A stretch of DNA of 64,000 nucleotides from NCBI RefSeq assembly GCF_020424085.1, contig NZ_CP080203.1, forward strand, positions 620,001 through 684,000, read 5' to 3'. Positions 34,579-42,616 of the stretch are shown piece by piece; the first letter of the stretch is position 1; every line of letters starts with the position of its first letter. Source of the DNA: Mycetocola spongiae. GTDB lineage: Bacteria; Actinomycetota; Actinomycetes; Actinomycetales; Microbacteriaceae. Both the position numbers and the translations under genes were made by a program. A model generated the notes under the pieces. It ran no database searches. It was given only the letters and a program-made list of their open reading frames with translations, and was not told the DNA's origin.

Positions 34579-35241
34579 ATGAACCAGACCCCCGAGTCCC
34601 CCGCCCGTTTCCTCGTCGTTTTGGACGTGGATTCCACCCTGATTAAAAACGAGGCCATCGAGCTTCTGGCCGCGCGCGCCGGAAGCCTCGAACACGTGGC
34701 AGCGGTGACCGAACGCGCGATGCGCGGGGAGCTGGATTTTGCGCAGAGCCTGCGCGAGCGCGTGGCCACGCTCGGCGGCCTCGACGCCGGCGCCTTTGAC
34801 GCCGTGCGTTCGCAGATTGAGCTGAGCGACGGCGCGCGCGAGATGATCGCCGGGGTGCGGGCCGCGGGGGGCCGGATCGCGGTGGTCTCGGGGGGCTTCC
34901 ACGAGCTACTGGATCCGCTGGCCGAGTCCCTGGGCCTGGATCGCTGGCGCGCCAACCGGCTCGGGCGGGCCGCGGATGGCTCACTCACGGGCAGCGTGGA
35001 GGGCCCGATCATCGATGCCGAGGCGAAGGCCGTGGCGCTGCGCGAGTGGGCGGCGGAGTTCTCGCTCCCCCTGGAGCGCACGGTGGCCGTGGGTGACGGC
35101 GCAAACGACCTGAAGATGATGGAGATCGCGGGCCTCTCGGTGGCCTTTGACGCCAAGCCCGCGGTGCGTGAGCGCGCCAAGCTGGTGATCGGCAGCCGTA
35201 ATCTCGCGGATCTGCTGCCGCTGCTGGGCCTGCGCGGCTAG
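34579..35241 (+). CDS. serB: Phosphoserine phosphatase
   Basis: A 220-residue HAD phosphatase of the SerB type, catalysing the last step of serine synthesis. Motif I is LDVDSTLIKNE (nucleophile and acid/base Asp), motif II is AVVSGGFHEL, and motif IV is AVGDGANDLKMM. It lacks the N-terminal ACT regulatory domain found in mycobacterial SerB2, so it is the short form. It is followed after ten bases by a hairpin that recurs exactly after the next gene. Originally it was probably convergent with fabG across one terminator. Confidence 0.92.
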   Translation: MNQTPESPARFLVVLDVDSTLIKNEAIELLAARAGSLEHVAAVTERAMRGELDFAQSLRERVATLGGLDAGAFDAVRSQIELSDGAREMIAGVRAAGGRIAVVSGGFHELLDPLAESLGLDRWRANRLGRAADGSLTGSVEGPIIDAEAKAVALREWAAEFSLPLERTVAVGDGANDLKMMEIAGLSVAFDAKPAVRERAKLVIGSRNLADLLPLLGLRG

Positions 35242-35251
35242 CGCCTCGAAG

Positions 35252-35285
35252 AAAAATGCCCCACACCTTCCGGTGTGGGGCATTT
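35252..35285 (+). repeat. Terminator hairpin after serB, left copy of 34-bp repeat
   Basis: A perfect 14-bp stem with loop TTCC (35254-35267 with 35272-35285). The 34 bases are identical to 36647-36680. It functions as the serB terminator; the T-run on the plus strand is short (three T). Confidence 0.92.
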
Positions 35286-36646
35286 CCTCTGAGCGGTGCC
35301 CGTTATCAGTTCAACAGCTCTAGAAATCGCGAAGCCGATAGTATCGGTATCCCATAATTTCGAGCCTTAAGGGCCTTCCCCGAAAAACTATCCACATCTT
35401 CCGCAACAACCCAGCGCACTTTTTTGGTCACGCCAGCACGGGGTTCCAAACCGCGTGCGCGTGCAATCTCTTCGTAGTACGAGCGCGGGTGCGGCATATC
35501 GCCGGTGAATACCACCATGTCGCCCGATATGGGCCGCACACCCCCCGTGGTCTCCTGCTTTTCAACCGGGGGCGCTGGTTCAATAATCAGCGCGGCTTCA
35601 ATTTCGCGGGGATCGATGTTCAGAAGGGTTCCAACCGTACGGATCTGCTGAATCTCGTCCGCGTCAAGAATGCCGTCGCGGTGAGCCGCGATCACGACGT
35701 CCTCGAAATAATCATCATGCAATCGTGCTCGGTCGGTTTCCCGGAGCCCCAGGTCGCCTGCCAGTGTAACCAGCTCCTCGGCCTCAAGCAGGGTCACAAA
35801 TCCATCGGCCAGAACACGATCAAGGAGCGCAAAATATTCTTGCTCCTCGGGGGTTTGCGTTCGGTGACTTCCCCGTCCCTCGTCGATGGCTGTTCCCTGA
35901 TCGGTTATTCCACCGGGGAGGCTCTGCACTGTGCGCTCCAGGAAGGAGCGTTCCTGTTCCGGCGCAGAACCCCGCGAAACCCATCGCGTACCGGTCGAGG
36001 GAAGTGTCGGCCAATCTTGCCCCGCCGCCAATTCCCGATGCCTAGCCCACACGTCCGCTCGCGGATTCTCTTCGCGATAGGCCGCCAATAGTTTTGCGGT
36101 GGCAACGGTGTCATTCACTGCCCGGTGAGCATCGTGCAAGGGAATATCGTACGCGGCACAGCAGTCCGCCAGGGAGCGTCCGCCGCCCGGCAAAAATAAC
36201 GTCGCGAGCCGCATCGTGCACAGGGCATCGCCGTTCCCCACGGGGGAATCCACGCCAAGACGAGCGAGTTCGGCACGCAAAAAGCGAGCTTCAAAACTGG
36301 CATTATGGGCGACTAGCACGCGACCGCGAAGCCGATCCAGGAACTCTGGGGCTATCCCCGAGAATCGTGGCGCCTCCCGCATATCCGAACCCCGCAGGCC
36401 GTGAATATGCGTGGGTCCAAGATCGCGATCGGGGTGAACCAGGGTCTCAAACCGGTCTTCAATAGCTCCGTCCGGGGCGACGTGAACCACCGCGAGTTCA
36501 ATTACTCGATGATGATATTCGGGTGAGATTCCCGTTGTCTCAAAATCTAGTACCGCAAATCCCTCATGACTCACGCTGCTCTCCCTTTCCGCGCCGATAC
36601 TCAACACCCACATCCCGCGGGTTTGCTACGGGCAGCTTAGCGCCCA
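35286..36646. mobile_element. Probable single-gene insertion between duplicated terminators
   Basis: One lower-GC gene (exonuclease-BRCT) lies between two identical terminator hairpins that would otherwise be one element separating serB and fabG. The unit including one hairpin copy is 1395 bp. A 7-base inverted pair, TGCCCGT at 35297-35303 and ACGGGCA at 36628-36634, lies 11-12 bases inside each hairpin; this may be chance. No recombinase is present. Insertion is inferred from the duplication and the composition change; the repeat is shorter than that of the SIR2 unit. Confidence 0.5.
35306..36574 (-). CDS. Exonuclease, TerB-like and BRCT domain protein
   Basis: A 422-residue protein with three parts. 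Residues 1-175 are a DEDDh exonuclease: VLDFETTGIS (ExoI), VLVAHNASFEARFL (ExoII), HDAHRAVNDTVATAKLL (ExoIII). Residues about 245-325 are helical and resemble a TerB-like domain (repeated DG...E pattern in DGFVTLLEAEELVTLAGDLG and DGILDADEIQQIRT). Residues 345-422 are a BRCT domain (DMVVFTGDMPHPRSYYEEI, KVRWVVAEDVDS). A role in DNA repair or damage signalling is likely; defence is possible but unsupported. The GTG at 36574 has GGGAGAG upstream at good spacing. Codon use and GC are lower than in serB and fabG. Confidence 0.82.
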   Translation of the reverse strand: MSHEGFAVLDFETTGISPEYHHRVIELAVVHVAPDGAIEDRFETLVHPDRDLGPTHIHGLRGSDMREAPRFSGIAPEFLDRLRGRVLVAHNASFEARFLRAELARLGVDSPVGNGDALCTMRLATLFLPGGGRSLADCCAAYDIPLHDAHRAVNDTVATAKLLAAYREENPRADVWARHRELAAGQDWPTLPSTGTRWVSRGSAPEQERSFLERTVQSLPGGITDQGTAIDEGRGSHRTQTPEEQEYFALLDRVLADGFVTLLEAEELVTLAGDLGLRETDRARLHDDYFEDVVIAAHRDGILDADEIQQIRTVGTLLNIDPREIEAALIIEPAPPVEKQETTGGVRPISGDMVVFTGDMPHPRSYYEEIARARGLEPRAGVTKKVRWVVAEDVDSFSGKALKARNYGIPILSASRFLELLN

Positions 36647-36680
36647 AAAAATGCCCCACACCTTCCGGTGTGGGGCATTT
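36647..36680 (-). repeat. Terminator hairpin before fabG stop, right copy of 34-bp repeat
   Basis: Identical to 35252-35285. Here six A residues precede and five T residues follow the stem, so it can terminate in both directions. It lies 13 bases from the fabG stop. Confidence 0.92.
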
Positions 36681-36693
36681 TTCGGATCCGGGG

Positions 36694-37404
36694 CTAGTGG
36701 CCCATTCCGAGGCCGCCGTCCACGGGGATCACGGCGCCGGAGATATAGCCGGCATCCTCGCCGCCGATCCAGGCGACCACCTTGGCCACCTCCTCGGGGC
36801 TCGCGAAGCGGCCCGCGGGAATCGACGCGCGATACTGCTTCTGGGTGTCCTCGGGAAGCGCGGCGGTCATATCGGTTTCGATAAAGCCGGGCGCCACAAC
36901 ATTGGCGGTGATGCCACGGGCACCCAGCTCGCGCGTGATCGAACGCGCCATACCCACCAGGCCAGCCTTGGAGGCCGAATAATTCACCTGGCCGGGGCCA
37001 CCATAAAGACCCACGACGCTGGAGATCAGCACGATGCGGCCGTAGCGAGCCTTCAGCATGCCCTTGGAGGCGCGCTTCACCACCCTGAATGCGCCGCCGA
37101 GGTTGGTATCCACCACATCGTCGAAGTCCTGTTCGCTCATGCGCATGAGCAGGGTGTCTCGGGTGATGCCGGCATTGGCCACCAGCACCTCCACGGGGCC
37201 ATAGGCGGCCTCGATCTCGGTGAACGCGGCATCCACGGACGCGGCATCGGTCACATCGGCGCGCACGGTGAGGGAACCGGCGGGGCCCTCGCCCGAGCGG
37301 GCGGTCACGGCCACGCGATAGCCGCGGGCCACAAATTCCTCGGCGATGGCATAGCCGATGCCGCGGTTTCCGCCGGTGACGAGGACGGTACGGGGGTCTG
37401 TCAT
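36694..37404 (-). CDS. fabG: 3-oxoacyl-ACP reductase FabG-like
   Basis: A 236-residue short-chain dehydrogenase, closest in form to FabG1/MabA, which reduces beta-ketoacyl-ACP in fatty acid elongation. The cofactor motif is VTGGNRGIGYAIAEE, the structural motif LVANAGITRD, the catalytic Ser is in LISSVVG, and the YxxxK is YSASK. The C-terminus VDGGLGMGH is typical. AGGAG lies five bases before the ATG. No fatty-acid synthase genes adjoin it here. Confidence 0.9.
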   Translation of the reverse strand: MTDPRTVLVTGGNRGIGYAIAEEFVARGYRVAVTARSGEGPAGSLTVRADVTDAASVDAAFTEIEAAYGPVEVLVANAGITRDTLLMRMSEQDFDDVVDTNLGGAFRVVKRASKGMLKARYGRIVLISSVVGLYGGPGQVNYSASKAGLVGMARSITRELGARGITANVVAPGFIETDMTAALPEDTQKQYRASIPAGRFASPEEVAKVVAWIGGEDAGYISGAVIPVDGGLGMGH

Positions 37405-37517
37405 GTTTTCTCCTGCTGGTGGTCGGCGCGTAAAACGGCACGAAGAGGGCGCACCGATCCGGTCGGCACGCGGATACCAGTTTAGGCGTTGCGGAAAGAG
37501 CGTAGGCTAGGAGGGAC

Positions 37518-38015
37518 ATGAATCAGCCCACGATCACCACGCTGCCGCCCTCCCCGGAGGACGATCGACATTCGCGGATGAAAAAATACTTCATCGCGAT
37601 GATCATCCGCGTGCTGTGCCTGCTCTGCCTGCTGTTTCTGCACGGCTGGTGGCTTGTGCTTCCCGTGATCGGGTCGATAGTCCTGCCGTATTTTGCGATG
37701 CTCATCGCCAATGTCACGGGCACCCCGCCGGGAGGCAATGTGGAGAGCCCGGGCGGGCTCCTGCCCTATCGCCCGCAGCCGGGCGCGCAGCCCGGGGATG
37801 CGTCCGAGGGCACGGATGCGGACACCGCGGCGGATACCACCGGGGGCACGGGGCCCGCCGCGGACGAGCCCGCGGCCCCCGAGTCCGGCGAGCCGGACCC
37901 GACCACCTGGATTGTGCACGAGGCCACCCCCGCGCCCGCCCCGGCGCAGCCGCGGGTTTTTGTGATGCCCGCGTCCACCCCCGAGGCCCAGACCCCCGAG
38001 GTGCCGCACGCATGA
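37518..38015 (+). CDS. DUF3099 membrane protein
   Basis: A 165-residue protein with the DUF3099 signature HSRMKKYFIAMIIRVLCLLCLL and a second hydrophobic helix ending VLPYFAMLIANV. Two membrane helices lie at about residues 27-47 and 50-68; the remaining 95 residues are acidic, Pro-rich and probably disordered. DUF3099 is an actinobacterial family without known function. AGGAGGG precedes the ATG. The stop overlaps the start of the next small gene (ATGA), and that gene overlaps SURF1, so the three are co-translated. Confidence 0.88.
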   Translation: MNQPTITTLPPSPEDDRHSRMKKYFIAMIIRVLCLLCLLFLHGWWLVLPVIGSIVLPYFAMLIANVTGTPPGGNVESPGGLLPYRPQPGAQPGDASEGTDADTAADTTGGTGPAADEPAAPESGEPDPTTWIVHEATPAPAPAQPRVFVMPASTPEAQTPEVPHA

Positions 38016-38242
38016 TCTCCCTCTTTGGCGAGCCCGAGGCCGCCGAGTGCTCGCGCGCGCAGTGCCGCGAGGCCGCCGCGTGGCGCATCGAGTGGCGCAA
38101 CCCCAAGATTCACGACGAAACACGCCGCAAGATATGGCTGGCCTGCGAGGAGCACCGGGAGTACCTGGTGGGCTTCCTGGAGGCACGTAATTTCCCCGTG
38201 GAGGCCCTGCCCTTCACATCCCCCGAGGAGACACATGAATAA
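38012..38242 (+). CDS. Small conserved actinobacterial protein (76 aa)
   Basis: A 76-residue protein beginning MISLFGEPEAAECSRAQC, with two N-terminal cysteines five residues apart, a third in WLACEEH, and the conserved WRNPKIH and HREYLVGFLEARNFPVE segments. I recognise it as a family that sits beside SURF1 in actinobacteria and is sometimes misnamed acetone carboxylase; the function is unknown. The Cys/His pattern could bind a metal, possibly copper or zinc, which would fit the cytochrome oxidase context of SURF1 (inference). It overlaps the upstream gene by four bases and the downstream gene by eight. Confidence 0.82.
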   Translation: MISLFGEPEAAECSRAQCREAAAWRIEWRNPKIHDETRRKIWLACEEHREYLVGFLEARNFPVEALPFTSPEETHE

Positions 38243-39077
38243 GTGGCGTTTTGCACTTCAGAAGCGCTGGTTTGGCTATCTGGGGGTGGCCATTCTTTTT
38301 GCCATCATCTGCGTGATGCTCTCCAATTGGCAGCTCAGCCGCCGCGATGAGCGCGAGGTGGAGATCGATCGGGTCAACCGCAATTTTGATGCCACCCCGG
38401 TGCAGATTGAGGACGTTCTGCCCACGCTGGACGGCTTTAACGAAAACGACCGCTGGCTGCCCGTGGAGGTCACCGGCACGTATCTGCCCGAGAAGGAACT
38501 GCTGGTGCGTAACCGCCCGCACGACGGCCAGCCCGGATACGAGATCCTCACGCCGCTGCAACTGGATAACGGCAATATTTTTGTGGTGAACCGGGGCTGG
38601 ATCCCCACCGGCAACGATGCCGATCGCCCCGAGTCCGTTCCGCGCCCGCCGAGCGGCGAGGTCACGGTGGTCGCGCGACTTAAGGCGGGCGAGGCAGAGA
38701 TTAAGGGTCGCGGCGCACCCGAGGGGCAGCTCGCCACCATCCGCCTCGATGATGCCGCCGCCACGTTTGGCCAGCCCACCTATACGGGAGCCTATGGGCT
38801 GCTCGCGAGCGAAAGCCCCGAGTCCCCCGATCCGCGGCCCGCCGAGGTGAAGCGCCCCGAGCCCGATGAGGGCCCGCACCTGTCCTATGCGTTCCAGTGG
38901 ATCATCTTTGCGCTGATGGCATTTGGATTCCTCGGCTATGCGGTGCGCGAGGAGTATCGCCGGGTGAACTCGGATGATCCCGAGGAGAACCGCCGCGCCA
39001 CCGAGCGCGCCCGTAAGAAGGCACTGCGCGTGACCGATGCCGATATCGAGGACGAGCTGCTCGACGGCAAGCACTAG
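38235..39077 (+). CDS. SURF1-family cytochrome oxidase assembly protein
   Basis: A 280-residue protein with the SURF1 layout: one membrane helix near the N-terminus (YLGVAILFAIICVMLSNWQL), an extracytoplasmic domain with the conserved LLVRNRPHDGQPGYEILTPL and FVVNRGWIPTG motifs, and a second helix near residue 225. It ends in a charged cytoplasmic tail. SURF1 supports assembly of the heme a3 centre of cytochrome c oxidase, consistent with ctaA and ctaB being present in the same window. The ATG lies inside the end of the preceding gene (ATGAATAA). Confidence 0.92.
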   Translation: MNKWRFALQKRWFGYLGVAILFAIICVMLSNWQLSRRDEREVEIDRVNRNFDATPVQIEDVLPTLDGFNENDRWLPVEVTGTYLPEKELLVRNRPHDGQPGYEILTPLQLDNGNIFVVNRGWIPTGNDADRPESVPRPPSGEVTVVARLKAGEAEIKGRGAPEGQLATIRLDDAAATFGQPTYTGAYGLLASESPESPDPRPAEVKRPEPDEGPHLSYAFQWIIFALMAFGFLGYAVREEYRRVNSDDPEENRRATERARKKALRVTDADIEDELLDGKH

Positions 39078-39510
39078 GCGGCTCCCCTCCGCCGCGCGTT
39101 TCCCCGCATTCCCCACCTGCCGAGGCCACCCCCCGCGGGTGGGTGGGGGCATCCGCAGCGCGCGCCCCGAGGCTCCGGAACGGAAATACGCCCCGCGATC
39201 CGCGCGCGCCACGCCGTCCATTTGTGACCCCGTGGCCGCCATATTCCAGTCTCCCCCACCTGAGTTTCCCTCGGGATTCCGGGGCGGAGCCATGCCTCCG
39301 TGGCGCCCGCGCGCCCCGAGAACTGTCAATTTATTTGAAAGTTGACGTTAGGTAAGGCTAGACTAACCACTGCCGGTTTTCCCCGCCCCTCCGGGCAGCA
39401 CGGGAAGGCTCGTTATCGCGGCACGCCCCACTGCCCGCGATCCCGGGCCCGCCGCATCCCCCGCGCGTGGCCCTGCCACCCCACCCCACTGCGAAAGGCC
39501 CTCCGCCATC
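39078..39510. other. 433-base intergenic region with iron-box promoter
   Basis: The first 250 bases after SURF1 are very GC-rich with several short C/G inverted repeats and no open frame I can support. From about 39330 the sequence becomes AT-rich: a possible -35 TTGAAA (39335-39340), 18 bases, and a possible -10 TAGACT (39359-39364) that overlaps the iron box. A leader of about 140 bases then runs to the iron-uptake operon. Confidence 0.6.
39348..39366. promoter_or_regulatory. IdeR/DtxR iron box upstream of siderophore uptake operon
   Basis: The 19-mer TTAGGTAAGGCTAGACTAA matches the IdeR/DtxR consensus TTAGGTTAGGCTAACCTAA at 16 of 19 positions and keeps the symmetric outer halves. It overlaps the predicted -10 element, so iron-loaded regulator would block transcription. 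It lies about 145 bases before the first gene of the operon. Confidence 0.85.
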
Positions 39511-40533
39511 ATGCGACGAACCTCCCCGTCCCGCCCACTCCTGGGCCTCGCGACCCTCGCGATCTCCGCCCTCGCCCTCGCCGGCTGCTCCTCCACCACG
39601 GCCGAGCCCGCGGCCTCGGGAAACGCCGATTTTGCACCCGTGGTCATCGAGCACGCCCTCGGCACCGCCACGATCACCGCCCCCGCCCAGCGCATCGTGA
39701 CCCTCGGCCAAGGCTCGGCCGAGACCGCCATCGCGCTCGGCACGATCCCCGTGGGCATGGAATCCTATGCCTGGGGCAGCGATGACACCGGCTATCTGCC
39801 CTGGGTCCACGAGGCCGTGACCGACGCACACGGCACACTCCCGAAGACCTTCACCGGCTCCAGCGAGCTGGACATCGAGGCCATCGCCGATCTGGAGCCC
39901 GACCTGATCCTCGCACCGTGGTCGGGCGTGACCCAGGAACAATACGATGTCCTGGAAAAAATCGCCCCCACCGTGGCCTATCCCGAGCAGCCGTGGACCA
40001 TCACCTGGACCGATCAGATCACCACGATCGGCGAGGCCATGGGCAAAAAGGAGGAGGCCTCCGGGCTGATCACCACGATTAACGACACCCTCGCCTCCGC
40101 CAAGCGCCCCGAATATGCCGGCGTCTCGTTCTCCTATATCTATAACACCGGCCCCGGCACGCTCGGCGTGTTTTTCCCCGGGGAACAGCGCGTGGCCATG
40201 GCCAGCGCCCTGGGACTCACCGTGGACCCGATGGTGAATGACCTCCCCGAGACCGAGGGCACCGACTCCGCACTGATCGGCCTGGAAAATGCCGATAAGC
40301 TCGCCAATTCTGACCTCATCTTCACGTTCTACTCGGATGCCGCAAACCGCGCCGAGATCGAGGCCCAGCCGCTCTACGCCGCGATCCCCGCGGTTGCCCG
40401 CGGCTCGGTCGTGGCCCCCACCGATCAGTCCTTTGTGACCGCATCCTCGATGATCAACCCGCTCACCGTGCCCTGGGCCCTGGAACGCTATGTTCCGATC
40501 ATCGATGGCGCCGTCGCCACGCTCGGGAAGTGA
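39511..40533 (+). CDS. Iron-siderophore ABC transporter substrate-binding lipoprotein
   Basis: A 340-residue cluster A-III binding protein of the FecB/FepB type. The N-terminus is a lipoprotein signal with lipobox LAGC. The mature part has the two lobes joined by a long helix; conserved stretches are RIVTLGQGSAETAIALG, IADLEPDLILAPW and the C-terminal LTVPWALERYVPII. It captures a ferric siderophore outside the membrane. It is the first gene of a four-gene operon and ends in a GTGA overlap with the first permease. Control by the upstream IdeR-type box means induction under iron starvation. Confidence 0.92.
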   Translation: MRRTSPSRPLLGLATLAISALALAGCSSTTAEPAASGNADFAPVVIEHALGTATITAPAQRIVTLGQGSAETAIALGTIPVGMESYAWGSDDTGYLPWVHEAVTDAHGTLPKTFTGSSELDIEAIADLEPDLILAPWSGVTQEQYDVLEKIAPTVAYPEQPWTITWTDQITTIGEAMGKKEEASGLITTINDTLASAKRPEYAGVSFSYIYNTGPGTLGVFFPGEQRVAMASALGLTVDPMVNDLPETEGTDSALIGLENADKLANSDLIFTFYSDAANRAEIEAQPLYAAIPAVARGSVVAPTDQSFVTASSMINPLTVPWALERYVPIIDGAVATLGK

Positions 40534-41570
40534 CCCACACCCCACAACACACCGCGGCCGCCGGGAACTCTCCCCGCGGTCGCGGTTTTGCGCGCCCCGC
40601 GCTGATCCTGCTGCTCTCCGCCGCCGCGCTGCTTCTGATCTGTGTGCTGTCGCTGATCGCCGGGTCCAAGGTGACCGATCCCGGCCAGGTGCTCACCGCG
40701 CTGCGCGGGGAGGGCGACGCGCACCTGCAAACCGTGATCGCAAGCCGCATCCCCCGCACCGTCCTGGGCGCCTGCGTGGGCGCGGCCCTCGCCGTGGCCG
40801 GGGTGCTGGTGCAGGGCATCACGCGCAATCCGCTGGGCGATCCCGGGCTGCTCGGGGTGAGCATCGGCGCCTCGGCGGCCGTGGTCACCGCCACCGCCTT
40901 CCTCGGTTTTTCCGGGGGCGTGGGCACCGTCTGGATCGCCCTGATCGGCGCGCTGCTCTCGGTATCCGTGGTCTATCTGGTGGGCACGCGCGGCGGCGGG
41001 GGAATTGCCCCGCTGCTGCTCGCGGGCGCCGTGGTATCCGCGGTGCTGGGCACCTATATTCAGGCGATGATCCTCACCCGGCCCGAGGTTTTTGATTCCT
41101 TCCGCTTCTGGGTGATCGGCTCACTCGCGGGCCGCGATCTGGGCTCGCTCGCGAGCGTGGCCCCCGTCCTGATCCTGGGCGGCCTGCTGGCGCTGATGCT
41201 CGCCTCCGGGCTCAACGCACTCGCGCTGGGCGAGGACGTGGCCACCTCGCTGGGCGTGCGCGTGGCGTGGGTACGCGGGGGCGGCATCCTCTCCGCCGCG
41301 CTGCTGTGCGCCGCCGCAACCGCCGCCGTGGGACCCATCGCGTTTATCGGCCTCGCCGTGCCGCATATCGTGCGCTCGCTCATCGGCACCGATCACCGCT
41401 GGCAGATTCCCGCGGCAATCCTGCTCGGAGCCACCCTCCTGATCGCCGCCGATATCGCCGGTCGTGTGATCGCACGCCCGGGCGAATTAATGGTGGGAAT
41501 CGTGACGGCCTTTATCGGCGCGCCCTTCCTGCTCCTCGCCGTGCGCGGCGGCAGGGTGGTGCGCTCATGA
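40530..41570 (+). CDS. FecCD-family iron-siderophore permease, first subunit
   Basis: A 346-residue permease with about nine to ten membrane helices. Family motifs are RIPRTVLGACVGAALAVAG, the loop GITRNPLGDPGLLGVSIGA and VGPIAFIGLAVPHIVR, followed by DHRWQIPAAILLGA. It pairs with the next gene to form the membrane channel for ferric siderophores. It starts with GTG, overlapping the binding-protein stop, and its stop overlaps the second permease start (ATGA). Confidence 0.92.
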   Translation: MTHTPQHTAAAGNSPRGRGFARPALILLLSAAALLLICVLSLIAGSKVTDPGQVLTALRGEGDAHLQTVIASRIPRTVLGACVGAALAVAGVLVQGITRNPLGDPGLLGVSIGASAAVVTATAFLGFSGGVGTVWIALIGALLSVSVVYLVGTRGGGGIAPLLLAGAVVSAVLGTYIQAMILTRPEVFDSFRFWVIGSLAGRDLGSLASVAPVLILGGLLALMLASGLNALALGEDVATSLGVRVAWVRGGGILSAALLCAAATAAVGPIAFIGLAVPHIVRSLIGTDHRWQIPAAILLGATLLIAADIAGRVIARPGELMVGIVTAFIGAPFLLLAVRGGRVVRS

Positions 41571-42616
41571 GCGCGCCCCGCGCCGAGCGCATCCTGCTGC
41601 TGCGCGCCGGAACCCGCGTGGCGCTTCCGCTGCGCGCCCGCTCGCTCCTCTGGTCGGTGCTGCTGCTGATGGCGCTGCTCGTGGCGGCCGCGGCCACACT
41701 GAGCCTCGGCAAGCTCGGCATCCCCCTCGCCGAGCTGCCCGCCGCACTCCTGGAGCCCCCGCGCGGGGCCGCGGGCTTCACGCTGGGCACCCTGCGCGGG
41801 CCGCGGCTCGTCGTGGCGCTCGGGGTGGGCGCCGCGCTGGGCATCTCGGGCGCGCTCTTTCAGACCGTGACCCGCAATCCGCTTGGCAGCCCCGATGTGA
41901 TTGGGCTGGGCGCGGGGGCCGGGGCAGGCGTGGCCCTGACCGGTGTGGCCTGGCCCGGCGTAATCCCCACGCCGGTGGGGGCGCTGCTCGGGGCCACCCT
42001 CGCGATCACCGTGGTCTATCTCGCCACGGGTCGCGGCTTTAGCTCCCCCACCCGGATCATCATCGCGGGCATCGGGGTGGCCGCGATGGCCTCCGCCGTG
42101 ACCCAATACGTGGTGACCATCACGCTGCGCGATGAGGCGGCGCAGCTGGCCGGATATCTCGCGGGCTCGATCAACGCAAGCAGCTGGGGCTCGGCGGGGC
42201 TGATCCTGCTGGTGCTCGCCGTGACCTGGCCCGCCGCGGCCGCACTCACCCCGCGGCTGAACCTGATGGAACTGGGCGATTCGCTCGCGCAGTCCCTCGG
42301 CGGGCGCACCCGCTCCACCCGCACGCTTGCGATCATCATCGCGGTTATTGCGGCGGCCGGGGCCGTCACCGTCTCCGGGCCGATCGCATTTATCGCCCTG
42401 ACCGCGCCGCAGATCGCCCGCCGCCTCGTGCGCTCCCCCGGCGTGAGCCTGGGCCTGTCTGCCCTGATCGGTGCGCTGATCATGGTGCTGGCCGATCTGA
42501 TCGCCCAGCAGGCGGGCTGGGCGAAGGGGCTCCCGGTGGGCGTGATCACCGCCGGGGTGGGCGGCATCTATCTTGGCTATCTCCTCCTCCGCGAATGGCG
42601 AAAGGGACTCCTATGA
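41567..42616 (+). CDS. FecCD-family iron-siderophore permease, second subunit
   Basis: A 349-residue permease homologous to the preceding gene. Signature segments are LRGPRLVVALGVGAALGISG, VTRNPLGSPDVIGLGAGAG and VSGPIAFIALTAPQIARRL. The open frame is longer upstream, but the ATG at 41567 overlaps the previous stop and begins the homologous part. The two permeases together contact the ATPase encoded next through their coupling helices. Confidence 0.92.
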   Translation: MSAPRAERILLLRAGTRVALPLRARSLLWSVLLLMALLVAAAATLSLGKLGIPLAELPAALLEPPRGAAGFTLGTLRGPRLVVALGVGAALGISGALFQTVTRNPLGSPDVIGLGAGAGAGVALTGVAWPGVIPTPVGALLGATLAITVVYLATGRGFSSPTRIIIAGIGVAAMASAVTQYVVTITLRDEAAQLAGYLAGSINASSWGSAGLILLVLAVTWPAAAALTPRLNLMELGDSLAQSLGGRTRSTRTLAIIIAVIAAAGAVTVSGPIAFIALTAPQIARRLVRSPGVSLGLSALIGALIMVLADLIAQQAGWAKGLPVGVITAGVGGIYLGYLLLREWRKGLL

